Source: Alkalihalobacillus bogoriensis ATCC BAA-922
Lineage (GTDB): Bacteria > Bacillota > Bacilli > Bacillales > Bacillaceae_F
Direction: 5' to 3'
Length of the DNA: 47,822 nucleotides
Assembly: GCF_000621445.1 (NCBI RefSeq)
Contig: NZ_JHYI01000036.1
Span: forward strand, 1 to 47,822
The notes beneath the pieces are model-generated. The model did no database searches. It saw only the letters and a list, made by a program, of their open reading frames with translations, and was not told the origin of the DNA. The translations under genes and the position numbers were made by a program. Shown here piece after piece: positions 37,615-46,177 of this stretch (positions are counted from its first letter, which is position 1; each line of letters opens with the position of its first letter).

Positions 37615-38841
37615 ATGGATGTGTATGTAGCAAGGCAACCCATTTTAAATAAAAAACAAGATGTGTTTGGTTATGAATTATTGTACCGTAGCAATAGCGA
37701 ACAAAACTTGGCTCTTATTGATGGAGACCAAGCTACATCTGAAGTGATTATTAATGGTTTTTTTCATATTGGATACGAAGAATTAACAGAAGGAAAACTT
37801 TGCTTTATTAACTTTACAGAAAATTTATTAAAAAATGAAATTCCAACTTTTACAAACCCAGAAAAAGTCGTAATTGAGATATTAGAAACCGTTGTTCTGA
37901 CAAAAGAAATTGTTGAAATCTGTAAAAATTTTAAAAAAATCGGATATAAAATTGCGCTCGATGATTTTATCCTATTAGAAGGAAATCATTTTCTCCATGA
38001 AATTCTTCAAATTATTGATATTGTGAAAGTTGATATTCGAAATACGTCAAGGGCAAAGCAGTTACAAATATTACACTTCTTACAAAAATATAATGTCGTT
38101 TTGCTTGCTGAAAAAGTGGAAACAAGAGAAGAGTATGAACAATGTCTTGAAGATGGGTATGATTATTTTCAAGGGTACTTTTTTAGTAAACCCGTTATAA
38201 TAACGGGACAAGATGTTCCTTTTTACAATCCAGTCGTAATGAATGTTTTACACGAGTTGTCCAAACAAGAACCGGATGTTGATAAAGTAGCTAAATCGAT
38301 TGAACATGACCTTTCTTTATCTTATAAGCTATTAAAACTAATTAATTCTCCTGCTTTTCGAACAAAGTCAAATATAAAATCGATTAAACAAGCGATTGTT
38401 TTATTAGGATTAGAAGAAGTGAAAAAATGGCTTTTCTTCCTTGCGGTTCGTGAATCGAATAAACAACATGTCCCAACGGAAGTGATTAAGATGAGTTTTC
38501 GCCGTGCAAAAGAATGTGAATTAATTGCACAAATGAAAGGAAATCACGCCGAACAATCAAGTTATTTTTTAATCGGGATGTTTTCATTAATTGAAAGTTT
38601 ATTAAATAGTCCAATGGAGAAAATTGTAGCGCAATTGCCATTAGATCAAGAGATGAAGGCGGCAATGCTTGGGGTTCAAAATAAATATAAAGATGTACTA
38701 GATATTGTCGTTTCTATCGAACAAGCGAAATGGAGTGAGGTTGAACGCCTAGCTAGTAAATTAGGGCTATCGCAGAAAATATTATTTGATATCCATTCCA
38801 AGTCCATTGTTTGGACAAAGGATGTATTTTTAGAAATATAG
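37615..38841 (+). CDS. EAL-HDOD signalling protein, YuxH-like
   Basis: A 408-residue two-domain protein, the same size as Bacillus YuxH. The N-terminal EAL domain (about 1-200) is degenerate at the EAL motif itself (YELLYR), but DDF, KVD, AEKVE and QGYFFSKP remain. The C-terminal HDOD domain (about 205-395) has LSYKLLKLINSPAF and IKSIKQAIVLLGLEEVKKW. Degenerate EAL domains usually bind rather than cleave cyclic-di-GMP, so a signal-relay role is likely. TAGGAGTAA precedes the ATG. It is the third cyclic-di-GMP gene within 10 kb. Confidence 0.88.
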   Translation: MDVYVARQPILNKKQDVFGYELLYRSNSEQNLALIDGDQATSEVIINGFFHIGYEELTEGKLCFINFTENLLKNEIPTFTNPEKVVIEILETVVLTKEIVEICKNFKKIGYKIALDDFILLEGNHFLHEILQIIDIVKVDIRNTSRAKQLQILHFLQKYNVVLLAEKVETREEYEQCLEDGYDYFQGYFFSKPVIITGQDVPFYNPVVMNVLHELSKQEPDVDKVAKSIEHDLSLSYKLLKLINSPAFRTKSNIKSIKQAIVLLGLEEVKKWLFFLAVRESNKQHVPTEVIKMSFRRAKECELIAQMKGNHAEQSSYFLIGMFSLIESLLNSPMEKIVAQLPLDQEMKAAMLGVQNKYKDVLDIVVSIEQAKWSEVERLASKLGLSQKILFDIHSKSIVWTKDVFLEI

Positions 38842-38986
38842 TGATTAAAATGGCTTGTTGAACATCATGTTTAATGAGTCTTTTTACTGAAAAAAAATAC
38901 TAGTGAGAAAGAATTCCCTGCTAATGTTTTATTCTTATAGGAGATAGGGTAAAATAATAGTAATTTATGACAATGGAGTGAGAAAC

Positions 38987-39565
38987 GTGAGTGAAAATTT
39001 TCCAAAGTTAGAAGGGATACTTGAAAGAACGAAAGACGCGCTTTTAGGATTTATGGATATCATAACTCCAGTCATTGAAAATGCAAAAGATGACCATGAG
39101 AGATTATACTGGCATCATATTTATGAAGAAGAAGAACACAGATTAGATCGTATTAATGTGTTGCTTCCAAAAGTAAAAGATGTCCAAACAAAAGAGTTAG
39201 ACCCCAGCCAAGGTGAATTTATCCGATTACTACAAGATGTAAGTTTGGAGAAGTTTGGATTACATAATTTTTTAGAGCATCTTGATTTATCCCTTTTTCA
39301 ATTTAAAAATACCGAACATGGCGAACCGATTCAAAAAATGAGAGATATGACAGCGGAAGATTACCAAGAAATAAAAGGAATCATGCAAGATTTAAATGAT
39401 AAGTATGATTTAACAAGCTTAGCTGCATCAACGCCAACGGATGAAAAAGAGGGAAAAGCAGATCATTTAAAAATTGATATGTATACTCAATCAGAAAGCC
39501 AAGCTACATCACACTCAAATGAACTTGGTTATAAAAAGAAATTTACAGTAGGAAGCTTAAAATAA
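38987..39565 (+). CDS. IMEF-type encapsulin cargo protein (iron-mineralising, ferritin-like)
   Basis: A 192-residue helical protein directly before the encapsulin shell gene. Its C-terminus KKKFTVGSLK is a cargo-loading peptide of the TVGSL type. The helical body has clustered Glu/His (HHIYEEEEHRLDR), fitting a ferroxidase-like di-iron site. This arrangement matches the IMEF (iron-mineralising encapsulin-associated Firmicute) system described in Bacillaceae, in which the cargo oxidises Fe(II) inside the shell. GTG 38987 is chosen because GGAG lies 8 bases upstream; the upstream GTG at 38978 overlaps that site. The shell gene follows after 11 bases. Confidence 0.88.
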   Translation: MSENFPKLEGILERTKDALLGFMDIITPVIENAKDDHERLYWHHIYEEEEHRLDRINVLLPKVKDVQTKELDPSQGEFIRLLQDVSLEKFGLHNFLEHLDLSLFQFKNTEHGEPIQKMRDMTAEDYQEIKGIMQDLNDKYDLTSLAASTPTDEKEGKADHLKIDMYTQSESQATSHSNELGYKKKFTVGSLK

Positions 39566-39576
39566 GGAGGAATACG

Positions 39577-40428
39577 ATGAAAACGAAATTGTATGCAGAT
39601 GCACCATTAAACGAAAAACAATGGAATGAATTAGATGCAACAGTGATTGAAAGTGCGCGTCGACAGCTCGTTGGACGACGTTTTATTGACCTGTATGGTC
39701 CGTTAGGGGAAGGGGTTCAAACGGTTACAAATGATATTTATGAAAATCAAGAATTGGGAAATATTAGCTATCACGGTGAGTCAACGGAATTGTCATCACC
39801 AACACGACGTGTAAATTTAAGTGTTCCGCTTTTATATAAGGATTTTATGCTGTATTGGCGTGATTTGCAATATGCTAAAGCATTAGATAATCCAATTGAT
39901 TTTTCTGCAGCTGCACATGCGGCACAGCAATGTGCATTACTAGAAGATGATCTTATTTTTAATGGTTCAAAAGAGTTTGATTTACCGGGTGTACTAAATG
40001 TAAAAGGAAAGTTGACACACCTTCGCTCAGATTGGATGACTTCAGGAAATGCATTTAGTGATGTAGTTGAAGCAAGAAATAAACTTTTGCGAATGGGACA
40101 CACAGGACCATATGCTCTCGTCTTATCTCCTGAACTATATGCTTTGCTACACCGCGTTCATCAAGGAACAAACGTCCTTGAAATTGAACATGTCCGCGAA
40201 CTTATGACAGCAGGTGTTTTCCAGTCACCGATGATTAAAGGGAAACGTGGTGTCATTGTGGATGCAGGAAAACAAAACTTAGATTTAGCGATCGGCCAAG
40301 ATTTTGAAACGGCATTTATTGATGATGAAAACATGAATCACGTTTTTAGAGTGTATGAGTCAGCCGTGTTACGCATCAAACGTCCAAGCGCGATTTGTAC
40401 GTTAGAAGACCCTGAAGGAAACGAATAA
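39577..40428 (+). CDS. Family 1 encapsulin nanocompartment shell protein
   Basis: A 283-residue HK97-fold shell protein of the linocin M18 family. Seen: LYADAPLNEKQWNELDATVI at the start, ARRQLVGRRFIDLYGPLGEG, the E-loop region and the ending VLRIKRPSAICTLEDPE. The length and the IMEF partner point to the large shell type known from Quasibacillus thermotolerans, which stores many thousand iron atoms. AAGGAGG sets the start, overlapping the end of the cargo gene. No promoter is obvious before it, so it is co-transcribed with the cargo. Confidence 0.95.
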   Translation: MKTKLYADAPLNEKQWNELDATVIESARRQLVGRRFIDLYGPLGEGVQTVTNDIYENQELGNISYHGESTELSSPTRRVNLSVPLLYKDFMLYWRDLQYAKALDNPIDFSAAAHAAQQCALLEDDLIFNGSKEFDLPGVLNVKGKLTHLRSDWMTSGNAFSDVVEARNKLLRMGHTGPYALVLSPELYALLHRVHQGTNVLEIEHVRELMTAGVFQSPMIKGKRGVIVDAGKQNLDLAIGQDFETAFIDDENMNHVFRVYESAVLRIKRPSAICTLEDPEGNE

Positions 40429-40433
40429 AAATA

Positions 40434-40464
40434 AGGTGTGTCAAAGTGATTCTTTGACACACCT
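40434..40464. terminator. Terminator between encapsulin and the convergent gene
   Basis: AGGTGTGTCAAAG (40434-40446) and CTTTGACACACCT (40452-40464) form a perfect 13-bp stem with a TGATT loop. The T-run is weak on the plus strand; the stem serves convergent genes. Confidence 0.8.
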
Positions 40465-40472
40465 ATTCTATA

Positions 40473-40937
40473 TTACGCTATGGAATAAACTTTTTTAGGT
40501 GGAGTAATAAAGCTTACATCAACGTGTTCTTTTGCGGCTTCATATCCGATATCGTCAATGATTAACTTAGCTTCTTCTAAGAAAATCGTCGTATAGCTGC
40601 CTTCATTCACTTCATATAATCGTTTTAAGTATTTTAGTTTTTCAGCTGTTTTTGTTTTCTTGTATATTAGATTATGCGCATCAACAATTTTCTTATGAAC
40701 AGGTGCGGAAATCACGCTGATTTCAGAAACATTTATAATCATATGTTGGCCATCGCTTGTTGCAAAACCAAGCGAGTAAAATGTTGAACCTAACATATCT
40801 ACATTTGTAATAACGGCATTTTTATATTCTTCTCCTGAGCGGAGACGAATAAACTGTGTTTCAATTATACCACCAATTTTTCTTTCATTCGACAGTAACG
40901 CATAGATGTCTTTTAACCCATTTACTTGCTTTTGCAT
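40473..40937 (-). CDS. Hypothetical protein beside the encapsulin locus (Fur-controlled)
   Basis: I do not recognise this 154-residue protein. It has no signal peptide or membrane helix. The N-terminal half (about 1-85) looks beta-rich (RLRSGEEYKNAVITNVDMLG, QHMIINVSEISVISAP), and the C-terminal half is helical (TKTAEKLKYLKRLYEV). GAGGAGGG lies 8 bases before ATG 40937. It is convergent with encapsulin and divergent from the tagged ferredoxin, and its promoter is covered by Fur boxes, so a part in iron loading, release or sensing is plausible. It carries no TVGSL targeting peptide. Confidence 0.78.
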   Translation of the reverse strand: MQKQVNGLKDIYALLSNERKIGGIIETQFIRLRSGEEYKNAVITNVDMLGSTFYSLGFATSDGQHMIINVSEISVISAPVHKKIVDAHNLIYKKTKTAEKLKYLKRLYEVNEGSYTTIFLEEAKLIIDDIGYEAAKEHVDVSFITPPKKVYSIA

Positions 40938-40967
40938 GTGGTACCCTCCTCGAATAAAGAAAACATC

Positions 40968-41017
40968 TGATAACAATTCTCATTATCATTGTAAATGATT
41001 CTCATTAGCAACGTCAA
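40968..41017 (-). promoter_or_regulatory. Fur-box cluster over the promoter of the encapsulin-adjacent gene
   Basis: TGATAACAATTCTCA (40968-40982) fits the Fur 7-1-7 box with two mismatches. ATTATCATT and AATGATTCTCATT follow, giving overlapping boxes to about 41007 with ATCATT-GTA-AATGAT at the centre. On the minus strand TTGACG (41017-41012) and TACAAT (40993-40988), 18 bp apart, form a promoter covered by these boxes. Iron-dependent repression of the leftward gene, and perhaps of the ferredoxin, is inferred. Confidence 0.75.
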
Positions 41018-41082
41018 TAGTTTTTTGAAAGTGCTGTTATTTGGAATTTGCTTGAGCTTCAAAAAGAAAGGAGGCATAGACA

Positions 41083-41463
41083 TTGCCAAAAAAACTTACA
41101 GTAGGATCATTAATTGAAGGGAAACAAAACAGAATACAGATTGAAAACGCTATAGTTGAGAAAACGAATGTAAAAAAGGAACAAAAAAAAGAACCGGCAG
41201 AAGCAAAAGAAAGAATAATTCAGATTGAGCAACATGGACGTCGGTATGAAGTTAAATCTGAACAAAACGTGAGTGTGTTAGAACAAGCCTTAAATCAAAA
41301 AGTACCAATTGATTATAAGTGTAGAAAAGGCTCATGTGGGAAGTGTGAAGTTATGATTGTGTCTGGACATGACGTGTTATCAAAGCGAACAGATAAAGAA
41401 ATAGAAAAATTACAAGAGCCTACTCATAGATTAGCATGCCAAGCTATTTTTCAACTTTCTTAA
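41083..41463 (+). CDS. Encapsulin-targeted 2Fe-2S ferredoxin
   Basis: A 126-residue protein that begins MPKKLTVGSLIEG, an N-terminal copy of the same TVGSL cargo signal that ends the IMEF protein. A charged linker (about 14-45) follows, then a plant-type 2Fe-2S domain with Cys80, Cys85, Cys88 and Cys119 (CRKGSCGKC ... LACQA). Such tagged ferredoxins are known in IMEF loci and are thought to supply electrons to reduce and release stored iron. Fur boxes upstream would raise its level under iron shortage, which fits release. It starts with TTG at 41083 behind AAAGGAGG. Confidence 0.92.
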   Translation: MPKKLTVGSLIEGKQNRIQIENAIVEKTNVKKEQKKEPAEAKERIIQIEQHGRRYEVKSEQNVSVLEQALNQKVPIDYKCRKGSCGKCEVMIVSGHDVLSKRTDKEIEKLQEPTHRLACQAIFQLS

Positions 41464-41528
41464 TAGAGGGTATGTATGTGATTCTAGTCCTATTCATGGA
41501 ACAGTTTTCAAGTTTGAGTGCTTATTAA

Positions 41529-41586
41529 CAGTGAAGCTTTGGAAACTTATTCTTGAACGAAAAGACGCTCCCACGTTTTTTTTTCG
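41529..41586. repeat. Dispersed repeat, copy 2 (internally deleted)
   Basis: CAGTGAAGCTTTGGAAACTT matches the 27070 and 47591 copies, and GAAAAGACGCTCCCACG plus T-run matches 27158-27188. Compared with copy 1, about 50 internal bases are missing. Confidence 0.6.
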
Positions 41587-41621
41587 AATGAACAAAACCG
41601 AATTAAAAAATAGAGATAATT

Positions 41622-41651
41622 GCATATAATAAGTAATACGAGGAAATAATA
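41622..41651 (+). promoter_or_regulatory. Sigma-F-like forespore promoter of the catalase gene
   Basis: GCATA (41622-41626), a 15-bp spacer and GGAAATAATA (41642-41651) fit the sigma-F pattern GYATA and GGnnAnAnTR at every fixed position. Bacillus katX is a known sigma-F gene, which supports the call. The predicted start is about 25 bases before the TTG. Confidence 0.7.
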
Positions 41652-41682
41652 CCCATTGTAACTATAGAAAGGTGGGTATGAG

Positions 41683-43308
41683 TTGAAAAACAATAATAAT
41701 GAACATGAAAACACAGGCACATCTGTTAATGGTGCTGGTGGACCTTCAGATTCAAGAGTAACAGAAGGAGAAACACAGGATACATTAACTACACGTCAAG
41801 GTCACCCTGTTGTCGACAATCAAAATGTTAGAACTGTAGGAGACAGAGGACCAACAACACTTGAGAATTATCAATTCCTAGAAAAGATTTCACATTTTGA
41901 TCGTGAGCGTATTCCTGAACGTGTTGTTCATGCCCGTGGAGCAGGTGCTCATGGTTATTTCGAGGCATATGGAACCGCTGGAGATGAGCATGTTTCCAAA
42001 TATACAAGAGCGAAATTATTTCAAGAAAAAGGAAAAAGAACACCTGTTTTTGTTCGTTTTTCATCTGTTGTTCATGGTGGACACTCCCCAGAGACGCTTC
42101 GAGATCCAAGGGGATTTGCTGTTAAGTTTTATACAGAAGATGGAAACTGGGATTTAGTCGGAAACAACTTGAAAATATTTTTTATCCGTGACCCTTTAAA
42201 ATTCCCGGATATGGTCCACGCGTTTAAGCCTGATCCAGTAACAAACATTCAAGATTTAGAAAGAATGTTTGATTTTATTTCAAATTCACCAGAAGCCACA
42301 CATATGGTTACATTTTTATTTTCACCATGGGGAATTCCTGCAAATTATCGGCAAATGCAAGGCTCAGGTGTTAATACATATAAATGGGTGAACAAAGAAG
42401 GAAAAGGTGTGTTAGTAAAGTATCATTGGGAACCAATTAAACAAGGAATTAAAAATTTGACACAAGAAGAAGCTGAAAAAATCCAAGCGAAAAATTTTAA
42501 TCACGCTACCCAAGATCTATATGAAGCGATTGAAAATGGAGATTATCCAGAGTGGGAACTCTGTGTTCAAATTATGAGTGATGATGACCATCCCGAATTA
42601 GACTTTGACCCACTTGATCCAACAAAATTATGGCCACCAGAAAAGTTTCCTTTCTTACCAGTTGGCAAAATGGTGTTAAATAAAAATCCTGAAAATTATT
42701 TTGCAGAAGTAGAACAAGCGGCTTTTGGAACAGGTGTACTTGTTGATGGATTAGATTTTTCTGATGATAAACTATTACAAGGTCGTACATTTTCTTATTC
42801 AGATACACAGCGGTATCGTGTCGGTTCAAATTATTTACAGTTACCAATCAATGCGCCGAAAAAGCATGTCGCGACAAATCAGCGTGATGGACAAATGACC
42901 TATTTTGTAGATAAAGGACCGGGCCAAAATCCACACGTTAATTATGAACCATCAACACTAGATGGATTAAAAGAAGCGACGAAATCGGGTGAACCACATG
43001 AGCCACATGTAGAAGGCAATTTAACACGTAAAAAAATCGAAAGAACAAATGATTTCGGACAAGCGGGTGATACGTACCGTGCCTTTGAAGATTGGGAAAA
43101 AGACGAGTTAATCAATAATTTAGTAGGAGCTTTACATCCCTGTGATCCAAGAATAAAAGAAAAGATGGTTTCCTATTTTACTCAAGCCGATAAAGAATAT
43201 GGTCAACGTGTTGCAGATGGGCTTGCTAAAATGAGTTCGATGAAAGCGAATAATGATATGGGTGTTGAAATGGCAAAAGAAATGGGCCATGACGCCGATC
43301 CGTATTAA
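41683..43308 (+). CDS. katX: KatX-type monofunctional haem catalase
   Basis: A 541-residue catalase with the distal His83 in [12 protein letters not shown], the distal Asn region [15 protein letters not shown] and the haem-ligand Tyr372 in [10 protein letters not shown]. The N-terminal Asn/Gly-rich extension and the C-terminal [15 protein letters not shown] resemble Bacillus KatX, the spore catalase that protects germinating spores from peroxide. The upstream promoter has sigma-F form, in line with forespore expression. It starts with TTG at 41683 behind AAAGGTGGG; no ATG fits. A KatA role cannot be excluded by sequence alone. Confidence 0.9.
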   Translation: MKNNNNEHENTGTSVNGAGGPSDSRVTEGETQDTLTTRQGHPVVDNQNVRTVGDRGPTTLENYQFLEKISHFDRERIPERVVHARGAGAHGYFEAYGTAGDEHVSKYTRAKLFQEKGKRTPVFVRFSSVVHGGHSPETLRDPRGFAVKFYTEDGNWDLVGNNLKIFFIRDPLKFPDMVHAFKPDPVTNIQDLERMFDFISNSPEATHMVTFLFSPWGIPANYRQMQGSGVNTYKWVNKEGKGVLVKYHWEPIKQGIKNLTQEEAEKIQAKNFNHATQDLYEAIENGDYPEWELCVQIMSDDDHPELDFDPLDPTKLWPPEKFPFLPVGKMVLNKNPENYFAEVEQAAFGTGVLVDGLDFSDDKLLQGRTFSYSDTQRYRVGSNYLQLPINAPKKHVATNQRDGQMTYFVDKGPGQNPHVNYEPSTLDGLKEATKSGEPHEPHVEGNLTRKKIERTNDFGQAGDTYRAFEDWEKDELINNLVGALHPCDPRIKEKMVSYFTQADKEYGQRVADGLAKMSSMKANNDMGVEMAKEMGHDADPY

Positions 43309-43333
43309 AGCTTACTAAAAGAAAAGACCAGGT

Positions 43334-43385
43334 GGGAATGTTATAAAGGAATGAGTGCGACCTTTTATGACATTCCCCTTTTTGG
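43334..43385 (+). terminator. Terminator of katX
   Basis: GGGAATGTTATAAAGG and CCTTTTATGACATTCCC form a long stem with a small imperfection, then CTTTTT. Confidence 0.85.
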
Positions 43386-43391
43386 TTTGCA

Positions 43392-43420
43392 TTGCTTTTC
43401 TTTCCTTAAAGTGGTATGAT
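43392..43420 (+). promoter_or_regulatory. Sigma-A promoter of cshA
   Basis: TTGCTT (43392-43397), 17 bp, then TATGAT (43415-43420) with an extended TGG before it. The predicted start near 43427 gives a leader of about 135 bases. Confidence 0.7.
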
Positions 43421-43474
43421 TAAGTTTGCTTTAAAAGATCGGACTATAAGTGTAAATCAGACAGTACAGCTTAT

Positions 43475-43512
43475 ACCATATTCCGCTCGGTAGGAATAAT
43501 GGTGTTTTTTTT
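43475..43512 (+). terminator. Leader terminator (attenuator) before cshA
   Basis: ACCATATTCC and GGAATAATGGT pair with one bulge around an 8-nt loop, followed by TG and eight T. It lies about 50 bases inside the cshA leader and after its promoter, so transcription must read through it. Control by structure, cold or the helicase itself is inferred. Confidence 0.75.
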
Positions 43513-43561
43513 AGGGCAATTTTAAAAAGAGGATAGCGATATATAAAGGAGATGGCTTACG

Positions 43562-45034
43562 TTGACAACGTTTTACGAATTTGGTCTTAACCATAAGATT
43601 GTTAAGGCTGTAACAGATATGGGGTTTGAAGAAGCTACCCCAGTACAAGAACAAACGATCCCGGTTGCGTTAACGGGTAAAGATGTAATTGGACAAGCAC
43701 AAACAGGAACAGGAAAAACAGCGGCATTTGGAATTCCATTAATTGAGAAAGTCGATATTGAAGAAGCGACGATTCAAGGAGTAGTGTTAGCGCCAACGCG
43801 GGAGTTAGCCGTGCAAGTTGCAGAAGAAATGAATAAATTAGGTCAAGTTAAAGGTGTGCACACACTACCGATTTACGGTGGTCAAGATATACGCAGACAA
43901 ATTAAAGCTCTACAAAAACGACCACATATTATTGTTGGTACACCTGGCCGTTTTATGGACCATATGAGAAGAAAAACTATCCGATTGAACAACATCAAAA
44001 TAGCTGTTTTAGATGAAGCTGATGAAATGTTAACAATGGGATTCATTGAAGATATTGAAACGATATTAAATGAAATACCTGAAGAAAGACAAACATTATT
44101 ATTTTCAGCGACAATGCCAAAGCCAATTGAAAAATTAGCTCAGAAATTTATGAAAAACCCTGAACTAATTGCCGTTAAGGCGAAGGAAATGACAGTTCCA
44201 AATATTGTACAAGAATATATGGAAGTTCCTGAAAAACAAAAATTCGATGTGTTGTGCAGAATGTTAGATATTCATGCGCCAGAATTAGCAATCGTTTTCG
44301 GAAGGACAAAACGACGTGTAGATGAATTAGCAGAAGCGTTATCAAAGCGTGGCTACGACGCAGAGGGGATCCACGGCGATTTAAATCAAGCAAAACGTGA
44401 CAGTGTCTTGCGTAAGTTTAAAGCAGGGACGATTGAAGTCCTTGTCGCAACAGATGTCGCTGCACGTGGATTAGATATTAGTGGTGTCACACATGTGTAT
44501 AACTTTGACATCCCTCAAGACCCAGAAAGCTATGTTCACCGTATTGGTCGAACAGGACGAGCGGGAAAAACAGGTCTTGCTTTAACGTTTGCATCGCCAC
44601 GTGAGATGGATCATTTAAAAACGATCGAGCGTGTGTCGAAGAAAAAAATTCAACGCAAATCGGTTCCAACATTTGCTGAAGCAATTGAAGGTCAACAACG
44701 CTTGACGATTGAACGTTTACTAGAAACTGTAGAACAAGGTGATGCACAAGCGTATAAACGGATGGCAGAACAATTACTCGATGATCATGATTCTGTTAGT
44801 CTTATCTCAGCAGCGTTAAAATTACTGACGAAAGAACCAAGTAATGAACCGGTACAATTAACAGCTGAAGCACCGCTTCGTGTGAAGAAAAATAAATTCA
44901 ATGGTGAAAGAGGCGGGGGTTCAAGAGATAAAAAAGGTGGATACCGTCGTTCATCTTCTAGAAAGCCAGATTCAAGAAAACCAGATAGATCATCAAACGA
45001 CCAAAAACGCAAAAAGAAAAAGTATAGCAAATAA
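43562..45034 (+). CDS. cshA: DEAD-box RNA helicase CshA
   Basis: A 490-residue DEAD-box helicase. RecA domain 1: Q motif [43 protein letters not shown] and SAT. Domain 2: [20 protein letters not shown] and [11 protein letters not shown] dimerisation and C-terminal RNA-binding region follows, ending in a basic Gly/Arg/Ser/Lys tail ([16 protein letters not shown]). CshA unwinds RNA in ribosome assembly, the degradosome and cold adaptation. It starts with TTG at 43562 behind AAAGGAGATGG. Its leader carries an attenuator-like terminator. Confidence 0.94.
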   Translation: MTTFYEFGLNHKIVKAVTDMGFEEATPVQEQTIPVALTGKDVIGQAQTGTGKTAAFGIPLIEKVDIEEATIQGVVLAPTRELAVQVAEEMNKLGQVKGVHTLPIYGGQDIRRQIKALQKRPHIIVGTPGRFMDHMRRKTIRLNNIKIAVLDEADEMLTMGFIEDIETILNEIPEERQTLLFSATMPKPIEKLAQKFMKNPELIAVKAKEMTVPNIVQEYMEVPEKQKFDVLCRMLDIHAPELAIVFGRTKRRVDELAEALSKRGYDAEGIHGDLNQAKRDSVLRKFKAGTIEVLVATDVAARGLDISGVTHVYNFDIPQDPESYVHRIGRTGRAGKTGLALTFASPREMDHLKTIERVSKKKIQRKSVPTFAEAIEGQQRLTIERLLETVEQGDAQAYKRMAEQLLDDHDSVSLISAALKLLTKEPSNEPVQLTAEAPLRVKKNKFNGERGGGSRDKKGGYRRSSSRKPDSRKPDRSSNDQKRKKKKYSK

Positions 45035-45040
45035 TACATG

Positions 45041-45075
45041 CCCATATTTCCTATTTAGGAAATATGGGATTTTTT
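45041..45075 (+). terminator. Terminator of cshA
   Basis: CCCATATTTCC and GGAAATATGGG form a perfect 11-bp stem with a TATTTA loop, then A and six T. Confidence 0.92.
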
Positions 45076-45143
45076 CTAAGGAAATAAAGACATGAATCCT
45101 CCTATTGATGAATAGGATAAAATCAAAAGGGGGGTTGTCTATT

Positions 45144-45896
45144 ATGGTTCATGGTTCAAGACTTCAAGTCTATTGTGTAAGAGAAGGAGATACACTACTT
45201 AGTATTTCGTCGTTCTTCCATATTCCGTACCAAGACCTGCTGCTCGTTAATCCGTATATTTCTTTTGAAGATTTACAAGTAGGACAACTAATCTATTTAC
45301 CGCTATCTTTTTATAATCCATATTGTCAGGAAAATGCGATTCGCTATACGTTACGAGCTGGTGAAAGTTTATCAAGCATCGCGGAGAAATATGATTCTTC
45401 ATATGAAACGATTTTACAAGCTAACCGAAACTTGCATCCATATCGATTATTTGAAGGTCAAGTTTGGTGCATTCCGATGCACTGGGATGTTTATGAAAGC
45501 CAAACAGAAAAAGTAACCTTTATTTACCCTGGATTATGGGAAGAAAAACAAGTGGAGAAAGGAATTCAGCTAGAAGGAGAATATGGATTTGTTAATGTAA
45601 AAACAGTATATAGTAAAACACTATCAGTCCTTGATATTTGTCAACATTATGCATTTAAGTCAAAAGCCCACTTCGGTTCAAAGTCCCTAATCGAACAAAT
45701 TCGTGTCCAAAATGAACTAGGCTATATTATTTTGCCATCAACTGACCAAAAGAAGACCATGGGTAATGAAGCCGCCCTCGTCCTTTCTTATCCGTTTCTA
45801 GAAATTGGAGATCCTTTTACATACCTTATCCTCGTAACAAATCAAGAATTTATTTATTCTATAACAAGAAGTTTACAATTTAACATAATAGCCTAA
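45144..45896 (+). CDS. Double-LysM-domain protein
   Basis: A 250-residue protein with two LysM domains: residues about 8-53 (YCVREGDTLLSISSFFHIPY) and about 65-112 (YTLRAGESLSSIAEKYDSSY). The C-terminal 130 residues belong to no family I know. There is no signal peptide, so it may be a spore-coat or mother-cell protein, like other cytoplasm-made LysM proteins of Bacillus; this is inference. AAAAGGGGGG lies 9 bases before ATG 45144. Longer in-frame starts at 45105/45108 lack a ribosome site. Confidence 0.8.
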   Translation: MVHGSRLQVYCVREGDTLLSISSFFHIPYQDLLLVNPYISFEDLQVGQLIYLPLSFYNPYCQENAIRYTLRAGESLSSIAEKYDSSYETILQANRNLHPYRLFEGQVWCIPMHWDVYESQTEKVTFIYPGLWEEKQVEKGIQLEGEYGFVNVKTVYSKTLSVLDICQHYAFKSKAHFGSKSLIEQIRVQNELGYIILPSTDQKKTMGNEAALVLSYPFLEIGDPFTYLILVTNQEFIYSITRSLQFNIIA

Positions 45897-45929
45897 AAGG
45901 GTTCCGTACCCTTTTGGGCTTATTTCTTT
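45891..45929 (+). terminator. Terminator of the LysM gene
   Basis: GCCTAAAAGGGT and ACCCTTTTGGGC form a 12-bp stem (one T-G) with a TCCGT loop, then TTATTTCTTT. The left arm overlaps the stop codon. Confidence 0.8.
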
Positions 45930-46068
45930 GGTTAAAGGTGGATAAAAAATCTGCCTCACTTCTTTATGAAAGCATCCATTTGTATTTGTATATAGAAACC
46001 TGTACTGTGGCAAAAAAACAAAGCAAACTAAGGGGATGACGCAGAGCAAAAGCAGTAGGGTAAAATAC

Positions 46069-46156
46069 CTTGTTAGATTATCTAACAAGAGTTGTTGAAA
46101 AAGTCTGAATTTCTATTAAAATAAATAACTAACAAGGGATGTTAATTAAATTCACA
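46069..46156 (+). promoter_or_regulatory. Glutamine synthetase promoter flanked by two GlnR/TnrA boxes
   Basis: Box 1 TGTTAGATTATCTAACA (46071-46087) and box 2 TGTTAATTAAATTCACA (46140-46156) both match TGTNA-N7-TNACA exactly. Box 1 is the core of a perfect 21-bp palindrome (46069-46089). Between them TTGAAA (46095-46100) and TAAAAT (46117-46122), 16 bp apart, form a promoter with a start near 46129. Box 1 is then centred near -50, the TnrA activation position, and box 2 near +19, a repressing position. Confidence 0.82.
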
Positions 46157-46177
46157 AGAAAAGGGAAGTGTTATAAC

